This document shows positions 40,184 through 48,654 of a stretch of DNA of 64,000 nucleotides, in pieces. Made by a program: the position numbers and the translations under genes. The stretch's first letter is position 1. Each line of letters begins with the position of its first letter. A model generated the notes under the pieces. It ran no database searches. It saw only the letters and a list, made by a program, of their open reading frames with translations, and was not told the origin of the DNA. Origin of the DNA: Porifericola rhodea (lineage in GTDB: Bacteria > Bacteroidota > Bacteroidia > Cytophagales > Cyclobacteriaceae); NCBI RefSeq assembly GCF_030506305.1, contig NZ_CP119421.1:2372501-2436500 (forward strand), in the 5' to 3' direction.

Positions 40184-41125
40184 ATGATGCATTTAAAAAG
40201 AATTGTTAAACGTAGTTTGGGTGGACTCATGTTTACCCTCTGCGTGAGTACCTCTCTGATGGCGCAAGAGTCTGATGGATACAACTCCAACTCACTCCGT
40301 CCTGTCCATGAGTCAGACCAGTTCTATAAAACGAGAGTATGGAGGCGTATGGACCTGAAAGAGAAGCAGAATAAACCTTTTTTCTCTACTAATAGGGAAA
40401 TTACTAAAGTAATGATCAATGCTGTCTTGAATGGTACGCTTTACCCCTATACCAGTGATTCACTGAATGAGCGTATGTCCAAAGAACAGTTTATTGAGAA
40501 TATGTCAATTCCTACCGATGGTCCTGGTCTTTCAGAAGATGAGATAGCTATGGGCTTTGGTCAGCCACAGGAAGAAACTCAGCAAGACGATGGCTGGGGC
40601 GGTGGCTGGGGGGATGATTCATCCTCAGAAGGTCAGGGTGCTGAAGGTACTGCTACTCCTGCGAGTACAGAAGAAGCATCATCTTCATCATCAAGCATGG
40701 ATAACCTTTTCTTTGCTACAGATGTAACTATCCTAGAAATTATGGAAGATATTATCTTTGACAAAGAACGAGGACGTCAGTATTTTGATGTACAGTCAGT
40801 TACTATGATTTTACCTCCTGAAATGTTCCCTACAACTGGTTTGCAAAAGCCTGTGGCAACATTTAAGTACATTGACCTGGTAAGAGTTTTTGAAGAAAAT
40901 CCAGAGTTAGCGATATGGGTTAACCCTTATAACGATGCTAAGCATCTTAACTTGAAGCATGCATTTGATTTAAGGTTATTCAATGCACATATCGTTAAGT
41001 ACTCAAATCCTGAAGATGAGTATATTATTGACAAAACAGGTGGTGATAGAAGAGCTGCTTTGATGGAGTCATTAAATTTTGAATACGATCTTTTAGAACG
41101 AGAGCACGAGCTTTGGGAGTATTAA
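40184..41125 (+). CDS. gldN: Gliding motility / T9SS ring protein GldN (PorN)
   Basis: A 313-residue secreted protein. The signal peptide ends near SLMAQ. Typical GldN segments follow: VWRRMDLKEKQNKPFFS, a second conserved region near NLFFATDVTILEIMEDIIFD, and the C-terminal AIWVNPYNDAKHLNLKHAFD and RLFNAHIVKYSNPEDE. It carries a low-complexity G/W/S/E-rich insertion (about residues 128-167) between them, likely a disordered loop. GldN binds GldK in the periplasmic ring. Two adjacent ATG codons exist; the first is used. It ends the operon ahead of a terminator shared with uvrC. Confidence 0.93.
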   Translation: MMHLKRIVKRSLGGLMFTLCVSTSLMAQESDGYNSNSLRPVHESDQFYKTRVWRRMDLKEKQNKPFFSTNREITKVMINAVLNGTLYPYTSDSLNERMSKEQFIENMSIPTDGPGLSEDEIAMGFGQPQEETQQDDGWGGGWGDDSSSEGQGAEGTATPASTEEASSSSSSMDNLFFATDVTILEIMEDIIFDKERGRQYFDVQSVTMILPPEMFPTTGLQKPVATFKYIDLVRVFEENPELAIWVNPYNDAKHLNLKHAFDLRLFNAHIVKYSNPEDEYIIDKTGGDRRAALMESLNFEYDLLEREHELWEY

Positions 41126-41157
41126 TGTTATCATAACACAATTGTTTATACATATAG

Positions 41158-41186
41158 AAGGAGGAGCTTAGGCTTCTCCTTTTTGC
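41158..41186 (+). terminator. Terminator between gldN and uvrC
   Basis: AAGGAGGAGC (41158-41167) pairs with GCTTCTCCTT (41172-41181, one G-U pair) around TTAG, followed by T residues. It overlaps the last codons of the convergent uvrC gene. Confidence 0.8.
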
Positions 41187-42976
41187 ATTTTTAAGCCTTG
41201 AATAACTGCTTTCGCTTTCGCTGAACCAATTAAGGAAGTTAAAGAATCCTCATCAGCCTCTTTAATATTTTTTAAGGACTTAAAGTTCTTCAGCAAAGAC
41301 ATAGCTGTCTTTTTTCCAATACCTGGAATGTCTTCAAGTTCCGTTTTAAGCGCTGAAATAGAGCGTTTCTGACGGTGGAAAGTGATAGCAAAGCGGTGCG
41401 CTTCATCACGAATACGCTGCAACAATTTCAGGGACTCAGACTTTTTATCTATATGTAATGGGTAAGGGTCCTCTGGAGTATAAATTTCTTCCAGCCTTTT
41501 GGCAATTCCTATGATCGGAATGCTACCATAAAGGTCTAATTCTTTAAGAGCTTTGGTGGCTGCATTCAATTGTCCTTTGCCTCCATCTATAACAATAAGG
41601 TCAGGCATAGGTAGGTCTTCGTTTTTTAAGCGGCTGTATCTCCTGAAAACTACTTCCTGCATGGAGCCAAAATCATCCGGACCTACTACTGTTTTAATAT
41701 TAAATTTTCTATAGTCCTTTTTAGAAGCTTTACCATTTTTAAAGCATACCATAGATGCTACCGGGTTTGTTCCTTGAATATTTGAGTTATCAAAGCACTC
41801 AATATGCATAGGAATATCTTTCATTCGCAGATCCTCTTTAAGTGTAACCAGCACTCTGTTTTCTTTTTGCTTGGTGGTTTGCGTCTGGCTGTAGCGTTCT
41901 TTTTTATAAAAAAGTACATTTTTAATAGACATATCTACCAGTTTTCGCTTATCGCCTATTTTAGGAATAATAATATTGACCCCCTCAATTTCAATGGCTA
42001 TATCAATATTGGTGAGCAAGTCTTTTGCTGAGCTAAGGTATTTGTTCCTTAATTCAACTATCATTAAAGCTATAATCTCTTCATCTGGCTCATCTAGTTT
42101 CTTTTTTACTTCTATAGTTTTGGTAAGTACAATAGAGCCTTTGTTAACTTTTAAATAGTTGATGAAAGCAATTTTTCCATCAGAGACAATAGTAAACACG
42201 TCCGTGTCTCCAATTTGCGGATTAACTACTAAAGACTTTGCCTGGTATTTTGAAAGAAGCTCAATCTTATCCTTATACAATTGCGCTTGTTCAAACTCTA
42301 AAGCCTCAGCTGCTTCCTGCATTCGTTCTTTAAAGTAAGTACGAGCAACTCCAAGGTTACCTTTCAGAATGTTAGCAGCCTGCTCGATATCACGATTATA
42401 ATCCTGTTCGCTCTGTAAATTTTCGCAAGGGCCCTTGCAGTTGCCTATATGGTACTCCAGACATACTTTAAACTTACCTGAAAGTATATTTTCCTCTGAT
42501 AAGTCATAACGACAAGTTCGGATGGTATATAGGTTTCGGATTAGATCCAGAATATTATTCATGGCCTTAACACTGGCAAAAGGGCCAAAATAATTACCTG
42601 CATTAGGCACCATCCGACGAGTTGGAATTATACGCGGAAAACGTTCTCTAGTTAAAAGTATATATGGGTAGCTTTTATCATCTTTAAGCAGAATATTATA
42701 CTTAGGCTGGTTTTTTTTGATAAGGCTATTCTCCAGAAGAAGAGCATCAAATTCAGAGTTGACAATGGTAAACTCAATAGTGTTTATTTCACTCACCATT
42801 TTGCGTGTTTTACGACTGCTACCGGCAGAGCGATTAAAGTAACTGCTTACTCTTTTTTTCAGGCTTTTAGCCTTTCCAACATAAATGAGATCGTGCTGAT
42901 TATTGTAGAATTTGTATACGCCCGGTTGGTCCGGAAGTTTGTTTGTATCTTGAACAGAATAATATGTTGTTTCCAT
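41168..42976 (-). CDS. uvrC: UvrABC excinuclease subunit C
   Basis: A 602-residue UvrC, which makes both incisions in nucleotide excision repair. The N-terminal GIY-YIG nuclease (about residues 13-95) shows PGVYKFYN and LIYVGKAKSLKKRVSSYF. A cysteine-rich region follows (CRYDLS, CLEYHIGNCKGPC), then a UvrB-binding UVR motif (LEFEQAQLYKDKIELL). The RNase H-like endonuclease domain has VIDGGKGQLNAA, and a C-terminal helix-hairpin-helix pair (LEDIPGIGKKTAMSLLKNF) is present. Probably co-transcribed with the small envelope protein gene 10 bases upstream. Confidence 0.98.
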   Translation of the reverse strand: METTYYSVQDTNKLPDQPGVYKFYNNQHDLIYVGKAKSLKKRVSSYFNRSAGSSRKTRKMVSEINTIEFTIVNSEFDALLLENSLIKKNQPKYNILLKDDKSYPYILLTRERFPRIIPTRRMVPNAGNYFGPFASVKAMNNILDLIRNLYTIRTCRYDLSEENILSGKFKVCLEYHIGNCKGPCENLQSEQDYNRDIEQAANILKGNLGVARTYFKERMQEAAEALEFEQAQLYKDKIELLSKYQAKSLVVNPQIGDTDVFTIVSDGKIAFINYLKVNKGSIVLTKTIEVKKKLDEPDEEIIALMIVELRNKYLSSAKDLLTNIDIAIEIEGVNIIIPKIGDKRKLVDMSIKNVLFYKKERYSQTQTTKQKENRVLVTLKEDLRMKDIPMHIECFDNSNIQGTNPVASMVCFKNGKASKKDYRKFNIKTVVGPDDFGSMQEVVFRRYSRLKNEDLPMPDLIVIDGGKGQLNAATKALKELDLYGSIPIIGIAKRLEEIYTPEDPYPLHIDKKSESLKLLQRIRDEAHRFAITFHRQKRSISALKTELEDIPGIGKKTAMSLLKNFKSLKNIKEADEDSLTSLIGSAKAKAVIQGLKMQKGEA

Positions 42977-42986
42977 AAATTATTAA

Positions 42987-43571
42987 TCAAAACTGAATAC
43001 GAAGGCCAATGCCCTCCGTTGAAACCTGAAGTAGAGGTAGCAGTTCAGATGCGTGAGAATCCATTAAGAAGTACATCACACTATCAAATGCCAAAAGGAA
43101 TGCTCCCTGTAAAATCAATCCCTGCCCGTAACCTCTAAACCTATTTTGTCTTTTGGCAGAACTTTTAGCCTTTTCCAATAATAGTAAACCTCCTGCTACA
43201 TAGGCCACATCTAAACCGGCATTAAATAACAACATCTTTTGCAATCCATAAAATTCACTTACTGAAGAAGAGAGAGTGAGTCCATCAGTAGAGGATTGAA
43301 TACTGTTATAGTAACCAAACCCGGCTATTGCCAAGTTTACTATATTCCAGTAGGTATTCATTTGATGAAAATAGTACTGTCTACCTTCAGTCCTGGACAT
43401 TAACACTCCATTTGTAGCAATATTGGCTATGGCCCAAGCTCCTAGGCTAAGCATTCCGATCTTGCTGATCTTGAGGCGTGTCTCATTAAACTGAAGTAGT
43501 TCATTGTTATTTTGGCCGTAAGCCTGTGTCAAAAAAATAAAAAAAAACAGAAGCAGTACACATTTTTTCAT
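42987..43571 (-). CDS. Hypothetical small envelope protein upstream of uvrC
   Basis: A 194-residue protein with a signal peptide (MKKCVLLLFFFIFLTQAYGQ) and about four further hydrophobic stretches (IGMLSLGAWAIANIATNGV, WNIVNLAIAGFGYYNS, MLLFNAGLDVAYVAGGLLLL, LILQGAFLLAFDSVMYFLMD). It may belong to a Bacteroidota-specific family of unknown function; I do not recognise it with certainty. The gene shares the uvrC strand, and its stop lies 10 bases before the uvrC start, so both are likely one transcript, although no link to repair is evident. Confidence 0.65.
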   Translation of the reverse strand: MKKCVLLLFFFIFLTQAYGQNNNELLQFNETRLKISKIGMLSLGAWAIANIATNGVLMSRTEGRQYYFHQMNTYWNIVNLAIAGFGYYNSIQSSTDGLTLSSSVSEFYGLQKMLLFNAGLDVAYVAGGLLLLEKAKSSAKRQNRFRGYGQGLILQGAFLLAFDSVMYFLMDSHASELLPLLQVSTEGIGLRIQF

Positions 43572-43686
43572 CTTTGCCTGAGTTTTTACCTTTTACTGTT
43601 TTATATAAATTACCAGTGCATACAGAACCCACTTAAATAAGCATTGTTAAGGAAGAGAGTTAAGCATTAAATGATAAAATGTAGTT

Positions 43687-44364
43687 ATGAGTATAGCTGA
43701 AAATATAAAAAGTATACAAGCTGATATTGCACCATACCGCTGCCAACTGGTAGCAGTAAGTAAAACCAAGCCCAAAGAACTATTAATGGAGGCATATGAA
43801 ACGGGCATAAGAGACTTTGGAGAAAACAAGGTACAGGAAATGACCGATAAGTATGAAGCTTTGCCCAAAGATATACGATGGCATATGATAGGTCATTTGC
43901 AGCGAAACAAAGTAAAGTATATTGTTCCGTTCGTACATTTGATCCATGCGGTTGACAGTGTACGCTTACTTAAAGAAATAGAGAAACAGGCGGCAAAAGT
44001 GGATAGAAAGGTAAACTGTCTGTTACAGATGCATATTGCTGAGGAAGAAAGTAAATTTGGTCTGTCTGAAGAGGAATTAATGGATATATTGCATGGAGAT
44101 ATGTTGGCAGGTGCTCAGCATGTCAATATAATAGGGCTAATGGGCATGGCCACTTTTACCGAGAATGACCAGCAAGTGAGAAGAGAGTTTAAATCTTTAA
44201 AAAAGATATTTGATAAGGTTAAATCCGACACTAGCTTACCATCTCATGTAAAGATGGAAGAACTTTCTATGGGAATGAGTGGCGATTATCAACTGGCATT
44301 AGAAGAAGGGAGTACAATGCTAAGAGTAGGTACCACTATTTTCGGAAAGAGGAACTATAAATAA
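43687..44364 (+). CDS. YggS-family pyridoxal-phosphate homeostasis protein
   Basis: A 225-residue single-domain TIM-barrel PLP protein. The PLP lysine lies in LVAVSKTKP (near residue 26), followed by GENKVQEMTDKYEAL, WHMIGHLQRNK and the C-terminal phosphate-binding region LSMGMSGDYQLALEEGSTMLRVGT, all hallmarks of YggS/PLPBP. It has no catalytic activity of its own and balances free PLP. It starts its own plus-strand pair with the DUF423 gene, whose start is 3 bases after its stop. Confidence 0.95.
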   Translation: MSIAENIKSIQADIAPYRCQLVAVSKTKPKELLMEAYETGIRDFGENKVQEMTDKYEALPKDIRWHMIGHLQRNKVKYIVPFVHLIHAVDSVRLLKEIEKQAAKVDRKVNCLLQMHIAEEESKFGLSEEELMDILHGDMLAGAQHVNIIGLMGMATFTENDQQVRREFKSLKKIFDKVKSDTSLPSHVKMEELSMGMSGDYQLALEEGSTMLRVGTTIFGKRNYK

Positions 44365-44367
44365 CAT

Positions 44368-44742
44368 ATGCAAAAATTAATACTATTAAGTGCCTCTGCT
44401 TTTGGAGCACTTTCTGTTATGATAGGCGCTTTTGGAGCTCATGCTCTAAGAGCAAGCCTGGAAGCAAGCAATCGCTTGGATACTTTTGAAACCGCAGTAA
44501 AATACCAGTTTTATCATACACTTGCGCTATTAGTGATTGGACTACTGATGTACAGAATACAGGATAAACTATTGGATTACGCTGGCTTATCCATGATAGT
44601 AGGCATCCTCATATTTTCAGGCTCACTGTATATACTTTGCTTAAGCGGTTTACGCTGGCTGGGAGCTATTACGCCCATAGGAGGACTATTAATGATTATA
44701 GGTTGGGTGCTGTTGTTCTGGAGTATAGCCAGAACTGGCTAA
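44368..44742 (+). CDS. DUF423 family small membrane protein (YgdD-like)
   Basis: A 124-residue protein with four hydrophobic helices and the DUF423 signature GAFGAHALRA followed by FETAVKYQFYHTLALL. Helices 3 and 4 lie in IVGILIFSGSLYILCLSG and ITPIGGLLMIIGWVLLFW. The function is unknown although the family is widespread. It is co-transcribed with the YggS gene and ends only two bases before the stop of the convergent recR. Confidence 0.88.
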   Translation: MQKLILLSASAFGALSVMIGAFGAHALRASLEASNRLDTFETAVKYQFYHTLALLVIGLLMYRIQDKLLDYAGLSMIVGILIFSGSLYILCLSGLRWLGAITPIGGLLMIIGWVLLFWSIARTG

Positions 44743-44744
44743 CG

Positions 44745-45359
44745 CTAACCTTGCTCATACGCCTTGCGCCCAAGAATACTTCGGCCAAGTGTAATTTCAT
44801 CAGTATATTCCAGCTCACTACCAATGGGTACACCACGAGCCAGGCTGGTAATTTTAACAGCCTGATCTTTTAGCTTTTTCGTAATAAAAAATGCGGTAGT
44901 ATCCCCTTCCATAGTAGAACTGAGAGCCAGTATCAACTCTTTTACTTCAGAGTCGGGTGCAGTTACTCTTTCAATAACAGACTGGAGGTTTAGCTCACCG
45001 GGGCCTATACCCTCAATAGGAGAAATAACCCCACCCAAAACATGGTACAAGCCTCGGTACTGAGAAGTATTTTCTATCGCAATAAGATCTGTAACAGTTT
45101 CTACCACACAAATAATACTTCTGTCTCGCCTTTCGTTAGCGCAAATACCACACAAGTCAGCATCAGAAATATTATGACATAGTTTGCAGTACTTCGTTTT
45201 TGTGCGCAGGTCTATTAAAGCTTTTGACAAAGATTGGGTGAAATCTTCATCCTGGCGAAGCATATGCAGAGCTAGTCTTAAAGCCGTCTTTTTACCTATG
45301 CCAGGTAGTTTGGCAATTTCGTTTACGGCATCTTCTATTAGTTTAGAAGGGTACTCCAT
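44745..45359 (-). CDS. recR: Recombination mediator RecR
   Basis: A 204-residue RecR of standard length, part of the RecFOR pathway that loads RecA onto gaps. An N-terminal helix-hairpin-helix (LPGIGKKTALRLALHML) is followed by a four-cysteine zinc finger (CKLCHNISDADLCGIC, residues about 57-72). A Toprim domain with ICVVET and YHVLGGVISPIEGIGP comes next. The C-terminal Walker-like region includes ARGVPIGSELEYTD. It may share a transcript with clpS, 44 bases upstream on the same strand. Confidence 0.97.
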   Translation of the reverse strand: MEYPSKLIEDAVNEIAKLPGIGKKTALRLALHMLRQDEDFTQSLSKALIDLRTKTKYCKLCHNISDADLCGICANERRDRSIICVVETVTDLIAIENTSQYRGLYHVLGGVISPIEGIGPGELNLQSVIERVTAPDSEVKELILALSSTMEGDTTAFFITKKLKDQAVKITSLARGVPIGSELEYTDEITLGRSILGRKAYEQG

Positions 45360-45403
45360 ACAAGATCTGGCTATAAAGGGTGTTGGCTAAAAAAATCTAA
45401 AAA

Positions 45404-45700
45404 TTATCGTATAATAGCACCAATGCCGGCATCAGTAATGGCATCTCGTTTAGGCTTAAGTTCCTCATAGCTGCCTTTTTTTACCGAGCACTTCCCTTTA
45501 TAATGTATGATTAGTGTACACTGTTCGGCCTGCTCAGGGCTGTGTTTACAGACTTTAATCAGCGTGTTTATAACGTGATCAAAAGTGTTGTAATCATCAT
45601 TCAACACAATGAGATCTTTGTTTTCTACGACTTCTTCTTTGTCTTGCTGTAATACTTGCTCAAGTACTTCCACTTCTTCGTCAATTGCTGCGTTTTTCAT
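45404..45700 (-). CDS. clpS: ATP-dependent Clp protease adaptor ClpS
   Basis: A 98-residue ClpS if started at ATG 45700, or 104 if started at 45718. The substrate-binding region is clear: LIVLNDDYNTFDHVINTLI, with the Asn-Asp pair that reads N-degron residues, and then TLIIHYKGKCSVKKG. It delivers N-end-rule substrates to ClpAP. The -7 box TAAATTTG ends only 4 bases before the 45718 ATG, so transcription should start at or near that codon; I therefore prefer 45700, although a leaderless start at 45718 is possible. Confidence 0.88.
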   Translation of the reverse strand: MKNAAIDEEVEVLEQVLQQDKEEVVENKDLIVLNDDYNTFDHVINTLIKVCKHSPEQAEQCTLIIHYKGKCSVKKGSYEELKPKRDAITDAGIGAIIR

Positions 45701-45722
45701 AGTTTTGAACTTCTCCATTTAG

Positions 45723-45730
45723 CAAATTTA
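45723..45730 (-). promoter_or_regulatory. Candidate -7 box of the clpS promoter
   Basis: On the minus strand the sequence reads TAAATTTG, matching TAnnTTTG. It lies 4 bases before the first clpS ATG, so the transcript begins at or within the annotated 5' end of the gene. Confidence 0.4.
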
Positions 45731-45775
45731 AAAAAAAAGACCCAATTTCGTGCCCCCATTACTTAACAATAACAC

Positions 45776-47269
45776 ATGTCACCAGTATTAGTTCTAAGTG
45801 TAATTGCCGGATATTTTGTAGTTCTTTTATTGATATCCTACTTTACCTCACGTAACGCAACCTCTCAGACATTCTTTACTGCCAACCGTTCTTCACCCTG
45901 GTATTTAGTAGCATTTGGTATGATTGGCGCCTCCTTATCTGGTGTTACATTTATATCGGTACCCGGTGAAGTGGGCAACTCCCAATTTTCATATTTTCAG
46001 GTAGTACTGGGTTACGTGCCTGGCTATGCGTTCATAGCACTGGTACTTATGCCTCTCTACTATCGGCTCAACCTGGTATCTATCTACGGTTACCTGGAGC
46101 GCAGGTTTGGCTTTTGGTCCTACAAAACAGGAGCCTTCTACTTCCTGCTTTCTCGTCTTATTGGTTCATCTTTTAGACTTTTTCTGGTAGCAGGTGTACT
46201 ACAGATTGCGCTGTTTGATAGCTTCGGCGTTCCCTTCTGGGTTACAGTTATGGTCACTATCATCCTGATTTGGATGTATACATTCCGAGGAGGAATCAAA
46301 ACTATTGTGTGGACCGATACGCTACAGACTTTGTTTATGTTGCTCTCTGTAGCTATTAGTATATTTCTTATCGGGCAGGAGCTAGACCTGTCTGTAGGTG
46401 AAATGATTTCTACAGTAGAGAATAGAAAGATTTCTCAAATATTTTTCTGGGACTGGGCAAGTGCCAACAACTTCTTCAAACAGTTCATTTCAGGAGCGTT
46501 TATAGCCATAGTAATGACTGGTCTGGATCAGGACATGATGCAGAAAAACCTGACCTGTAAAAATTTGGGCGAAGCGCAAAAGAATGTGAAGTGGTTTACC
46601 GTAACCCTAGTATTTGTAAACCTGATGTTTCTTACACTGGGGGCTTTGCTCTTTCTGTATGCCGATGCTAAAGGAATTGCTATACCTGAGCGTACTGACG
46701 ACCTTTACCCTATGTTGGCTGTAAATCATTTTGATACTTATGCGGGGATCATCTTTCTGCTGGGTATTGTGGCCGCGGCTTACTCCAGCGCAGACTCAGC
46801 CCTTACAGCACTAACCACTTCTTTTTGCGTAGACTTTTTAGGCCAGGGTAACGACAGAGCCGAAACCAGGGCAGAAAAAGGTAAAGATATCAGTAAAGCA
46901 GTAAGAATGAGAGTTCATGTGATGTTCTCGGTACTGCTTTTCTTTGTTATTCTCATCTTTAACGCTATCAATGATGATAGCGTAATTGTAGCCGTATTTA
47001 AAGTAGCTGGCTATACATACGGCCCCTTGCTAGGCTTATATTCTTATGGCTTGTACACTAAGCTGAAGGCCAACGACCGTTTTGTCCCTTACGTTTGTTT
47101 GCTGGCACCTGTAATTAGCTTTCTGTTGGATAGCAATTCTGAATTTTTATTTAACGGATTTAAGTTTGGCTTCTTTATTCTAATTGTAAACGGAGCACTT
47201 ACTTTTATAGGTCTTCTACTCATTAGTAAAGGCAAAGTAGATAAAGATCATCTACAGAAAGTATCTTAA
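45776..47269 (+). CDS. Sodium:solute symporter (SSS family)
   Basis: A 497-residue transporter with about 13 hydrophobic helices. SSS features visible are the N-terminal FTANRSSPWYLVAFGMIGASLSG (broken helix 1 at the sodium site), YLERRFG after helix 2, GGIKTIVWTDTLQ, LDQDMMQKNLTCK and AAAYSSADSALTALTTSF, which carries the serines of the Na2 site. The substrate is not predictable; related Bacteroidota proteins are annotated as transporters of sugars, sialic acid or other solutes. The stop overlaps the stop of the convergent ArsR-type gene by four bases. Confidence 0.9.
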   Translation: MSPVLVLSVIAGYFVVLLLISYFTSRNATSQTFFTANRSSPWYLVAFGMIGASLSGVTFISVPGEVGNSQFSYFQVVLGYVPGYAFIALVLMPLYYRLNLVSIYGYLERRFGFWSYKTGAFYFLLSRLIGSSFRLFLVAGVLQIALFDSFGVPFWVTVMVTIILIWMYTFRGGIKTIVWTDTLQTLFMLLSVAISIFLIGQELDLSVGEMISTVENRKISQIFFWDWASANNFFKQFISGAFIAIVMTGLDQDMMQKNLTCKNLGEAQKNVKWFTVTLVFVNLMFLTLGALLFLYADAKGIAIPERTDDLYPMLAVNHFDTYAGIIFLLGIVAAAYSSADSALTALTTSFCVDFLGQGNDRAETRAEKGKDISKAVRMRVHVMFSVLLFFVILIFNAINDDSVIVAVFKVAGYTYGPLLGLYSYGLYTKLKANDRFVPYVCLLAPVISFLLDSNSEFLFNGFKFGFFILIVNGALTFIGLLLISKGKVDKDHLQKVS

Positions 47270-47655
47270 CTGGAGTATAGCTTCTTTTGGTGATGAAGCT
47301 TCCATACTGCTAACTCACGATTAGAATACAGGATGCGAAATGTTTCAAGGTCTTTGAGCAAAGTAGCATCCTTTTGCATATACTGAAAAATTTGGCCGAT
47401 GATATCCTGCGCCTGGTTTTTAATACGATAATACACAAACTGGTCAACCTTACGAGAGTTTACAAGTCCTGCGTTTTTTAAGTATCTTAAATGACGAGAA
47501 GTCTTAGTTTGTGTAAAATCTAATATATGCTCCAGGTCGGTTATACACATCTCTTCCTCTTTATGCAGAAGATGAAGTATTCTGACTCTGGCCTCATCAG
47601 AAAAGGCTTTAAACACACCCAGACCAAAATTTAAACTAAAATTTTTTACGCGCAT
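47266..47655 (-). CDS. ArsR-family winged-helix transcriptional regulator
   Basis: A 129-residue regulator with the ArsR helix-turn-helix at about residues 10-75: LGVFKAFSDEARVRILHLL, EEEMCITDLEHIL, and recognition helix TKTSRHLRYLKNAGLV followed by the beta wing. The ELCVC metal motif of classical ArsR/SmtB is replaced by EEMCITDL with a single cysteine, so metal sensing is uncertain. ATG 47655 is chosen; a TTG at 47673 is the only upstream alternative. Convergent with the symporter gene, with a 4-base overlap of ends. Confidence 0.85.
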   Translation of the reverse strand: MRVKNFSLNFGLGVFKAFSDEARVRILHLLHKEEEMCITDLEHILDFTQTKTSRHLRYLKNAGLVNSRKVDQFVYYRIKNQAQDIIGQIFQYMQKDATLLKDLETFRILYSNRELAVWKLHHQKKLYSS

Positions 47656-47823
47656 AGTAGAGTATATCTGCAATCACACACTCAATATTGATAAAATGCA
47701 ATCCTATCTTGAGCTATAACAAGCTTTTTATTGTTAGTGTGCTATTAATATTGATTTTCTGTGACTATTTTAGTAAAACATTCGTTAAAAGTTAAATAAG
47801 AAATTTAAGCTGATTTGAAGGAT

Positions 47824-48465
47824 ATGCATAAAGTCATAGGGGTAATAGGGTGTATGTTGCTGATGCTCATGCTGTCTACTACTACAGTACAGGCCCAGGG
47901 TAAAAGCAGCGTGATTCAGCTTTCAGGACTAGTTTTAGGTGAAGATAGCACTTCAGCCTTAGCAGGAGCCAATATTTATGTGCCTGCTGCGGGGCGAGGT
48001 ACGTCTACCAATCAGTATGGTTATTTTTCTTTGCCAGTGCTGGCCGGAGACAGCGTTATTATTAGTTCTATCGGTTATAAAAAGCAATACTATCTGGTGC
48101 CCGAAAAACAAAGAGAGGGCCTAACCATAGTGGTAGAGTTACAGACAGATACTACCTACCTACCAGGAGTTGTAGTCTTTCCTTTCCCCACTGAAGAGAT
48201 TTTTAAAGAAGCGGTGCTTGCCTTGGAACTGCCCAACCAAGACCAATACGATAACATGGACGAAACCCTTAATGCAGACCTGCTCGCCAGAATGTTTGAA
48301 GCTATGCCTATGGATGGTAGCATGAACCACCGTTACTTCATGAATCAGCAGTTTGATCGTTTGCAGTATGGAGCAGGACCACGCCCTAACCCTTTGCTTA
48401 ACCCTTTTGCCTGGGCAGAGTTTATTAAGTCTTTAAAAAGAGGCGATTATAAAAAAGATAAATAA
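47824..48465 (+). CDS. Carboxypeptidase-regulatory-like domain protein, secreted
   Basis: A 213-residue protein with a signal peptide (cleaved near TTVQAQ), a CarboxypepD_reg-like beta-sandwich domain at about 30-110 (LSGLVLGEDSTSALAGANIYV, STNQYGYFSLPVLAGDSVII), and a C-terminal helical part with a Pro/Asn-rich segment (GPRPNPLLNPFAWAEF). This is the N-terminal module of TonB receptors found without a barrel. It is probably periplasmic or outer-membrane associated; the function is unknown. An upstream TTG at 47815 is less likely than the ATG. Confidence 0.75.
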   Translation: MHKVIGVIGCMLLMLMLSTTTVQAQGKSSVIQLSGLVLGEDSTSALAGANIYVPAAGRGTSTNQYGYFSLPVLAGDSVIISSIGYKKQYYLVPEKQREGLTIVVELQTDTTYLPGVVVFPFPTEEIFKEAVLALELPNQDQYDNMDETLNADLLARMFEAMPMDGSMNHRYFMNQQFDRLQYGAGPRPNPLLNPFAWAEFIKSLKRGDYKKDK

Positions 48466-48491
48466 AGCTTTAATTGACCTTATATAGCTTG

Positions 48492-48516
48492 GCCTGGCAA
48501 TTAGTCAGGCTTTTTT
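48492..48516 (+). terminator. Terminator after the CarboxypepD_reg gene
   Basis: GCCTG (48492-48496) pairs with CAGGC (48506-48510) followed by six T residues. The stem is short and the loop is nine bases. Confidence 0.6.
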
Positions 48517-48603
48517 AATGCCCTGTATTTTTAAAAGAAGGTAATCAAAGGAACTGCTTTGTAAAAAATATGTCTGTACAATTTATCTTTCCATCAGAAT
48601 AGC

Positions 48604-48611
48604 TAATTTTG
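48604..48611 (+). promoter_or_regulatory. Candidate -7 box upstream of nuoM
   Basis: TAATTTTG matches TAnnTTTG, 43 bases before the nuoM start. No -33 TTG at standard spacing. Confidence 0.3.
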
Positions 48612-48654
48612 AAGCTTCGTTAACAAGCGATACAAACTGAGTCAGCTTGATTAC

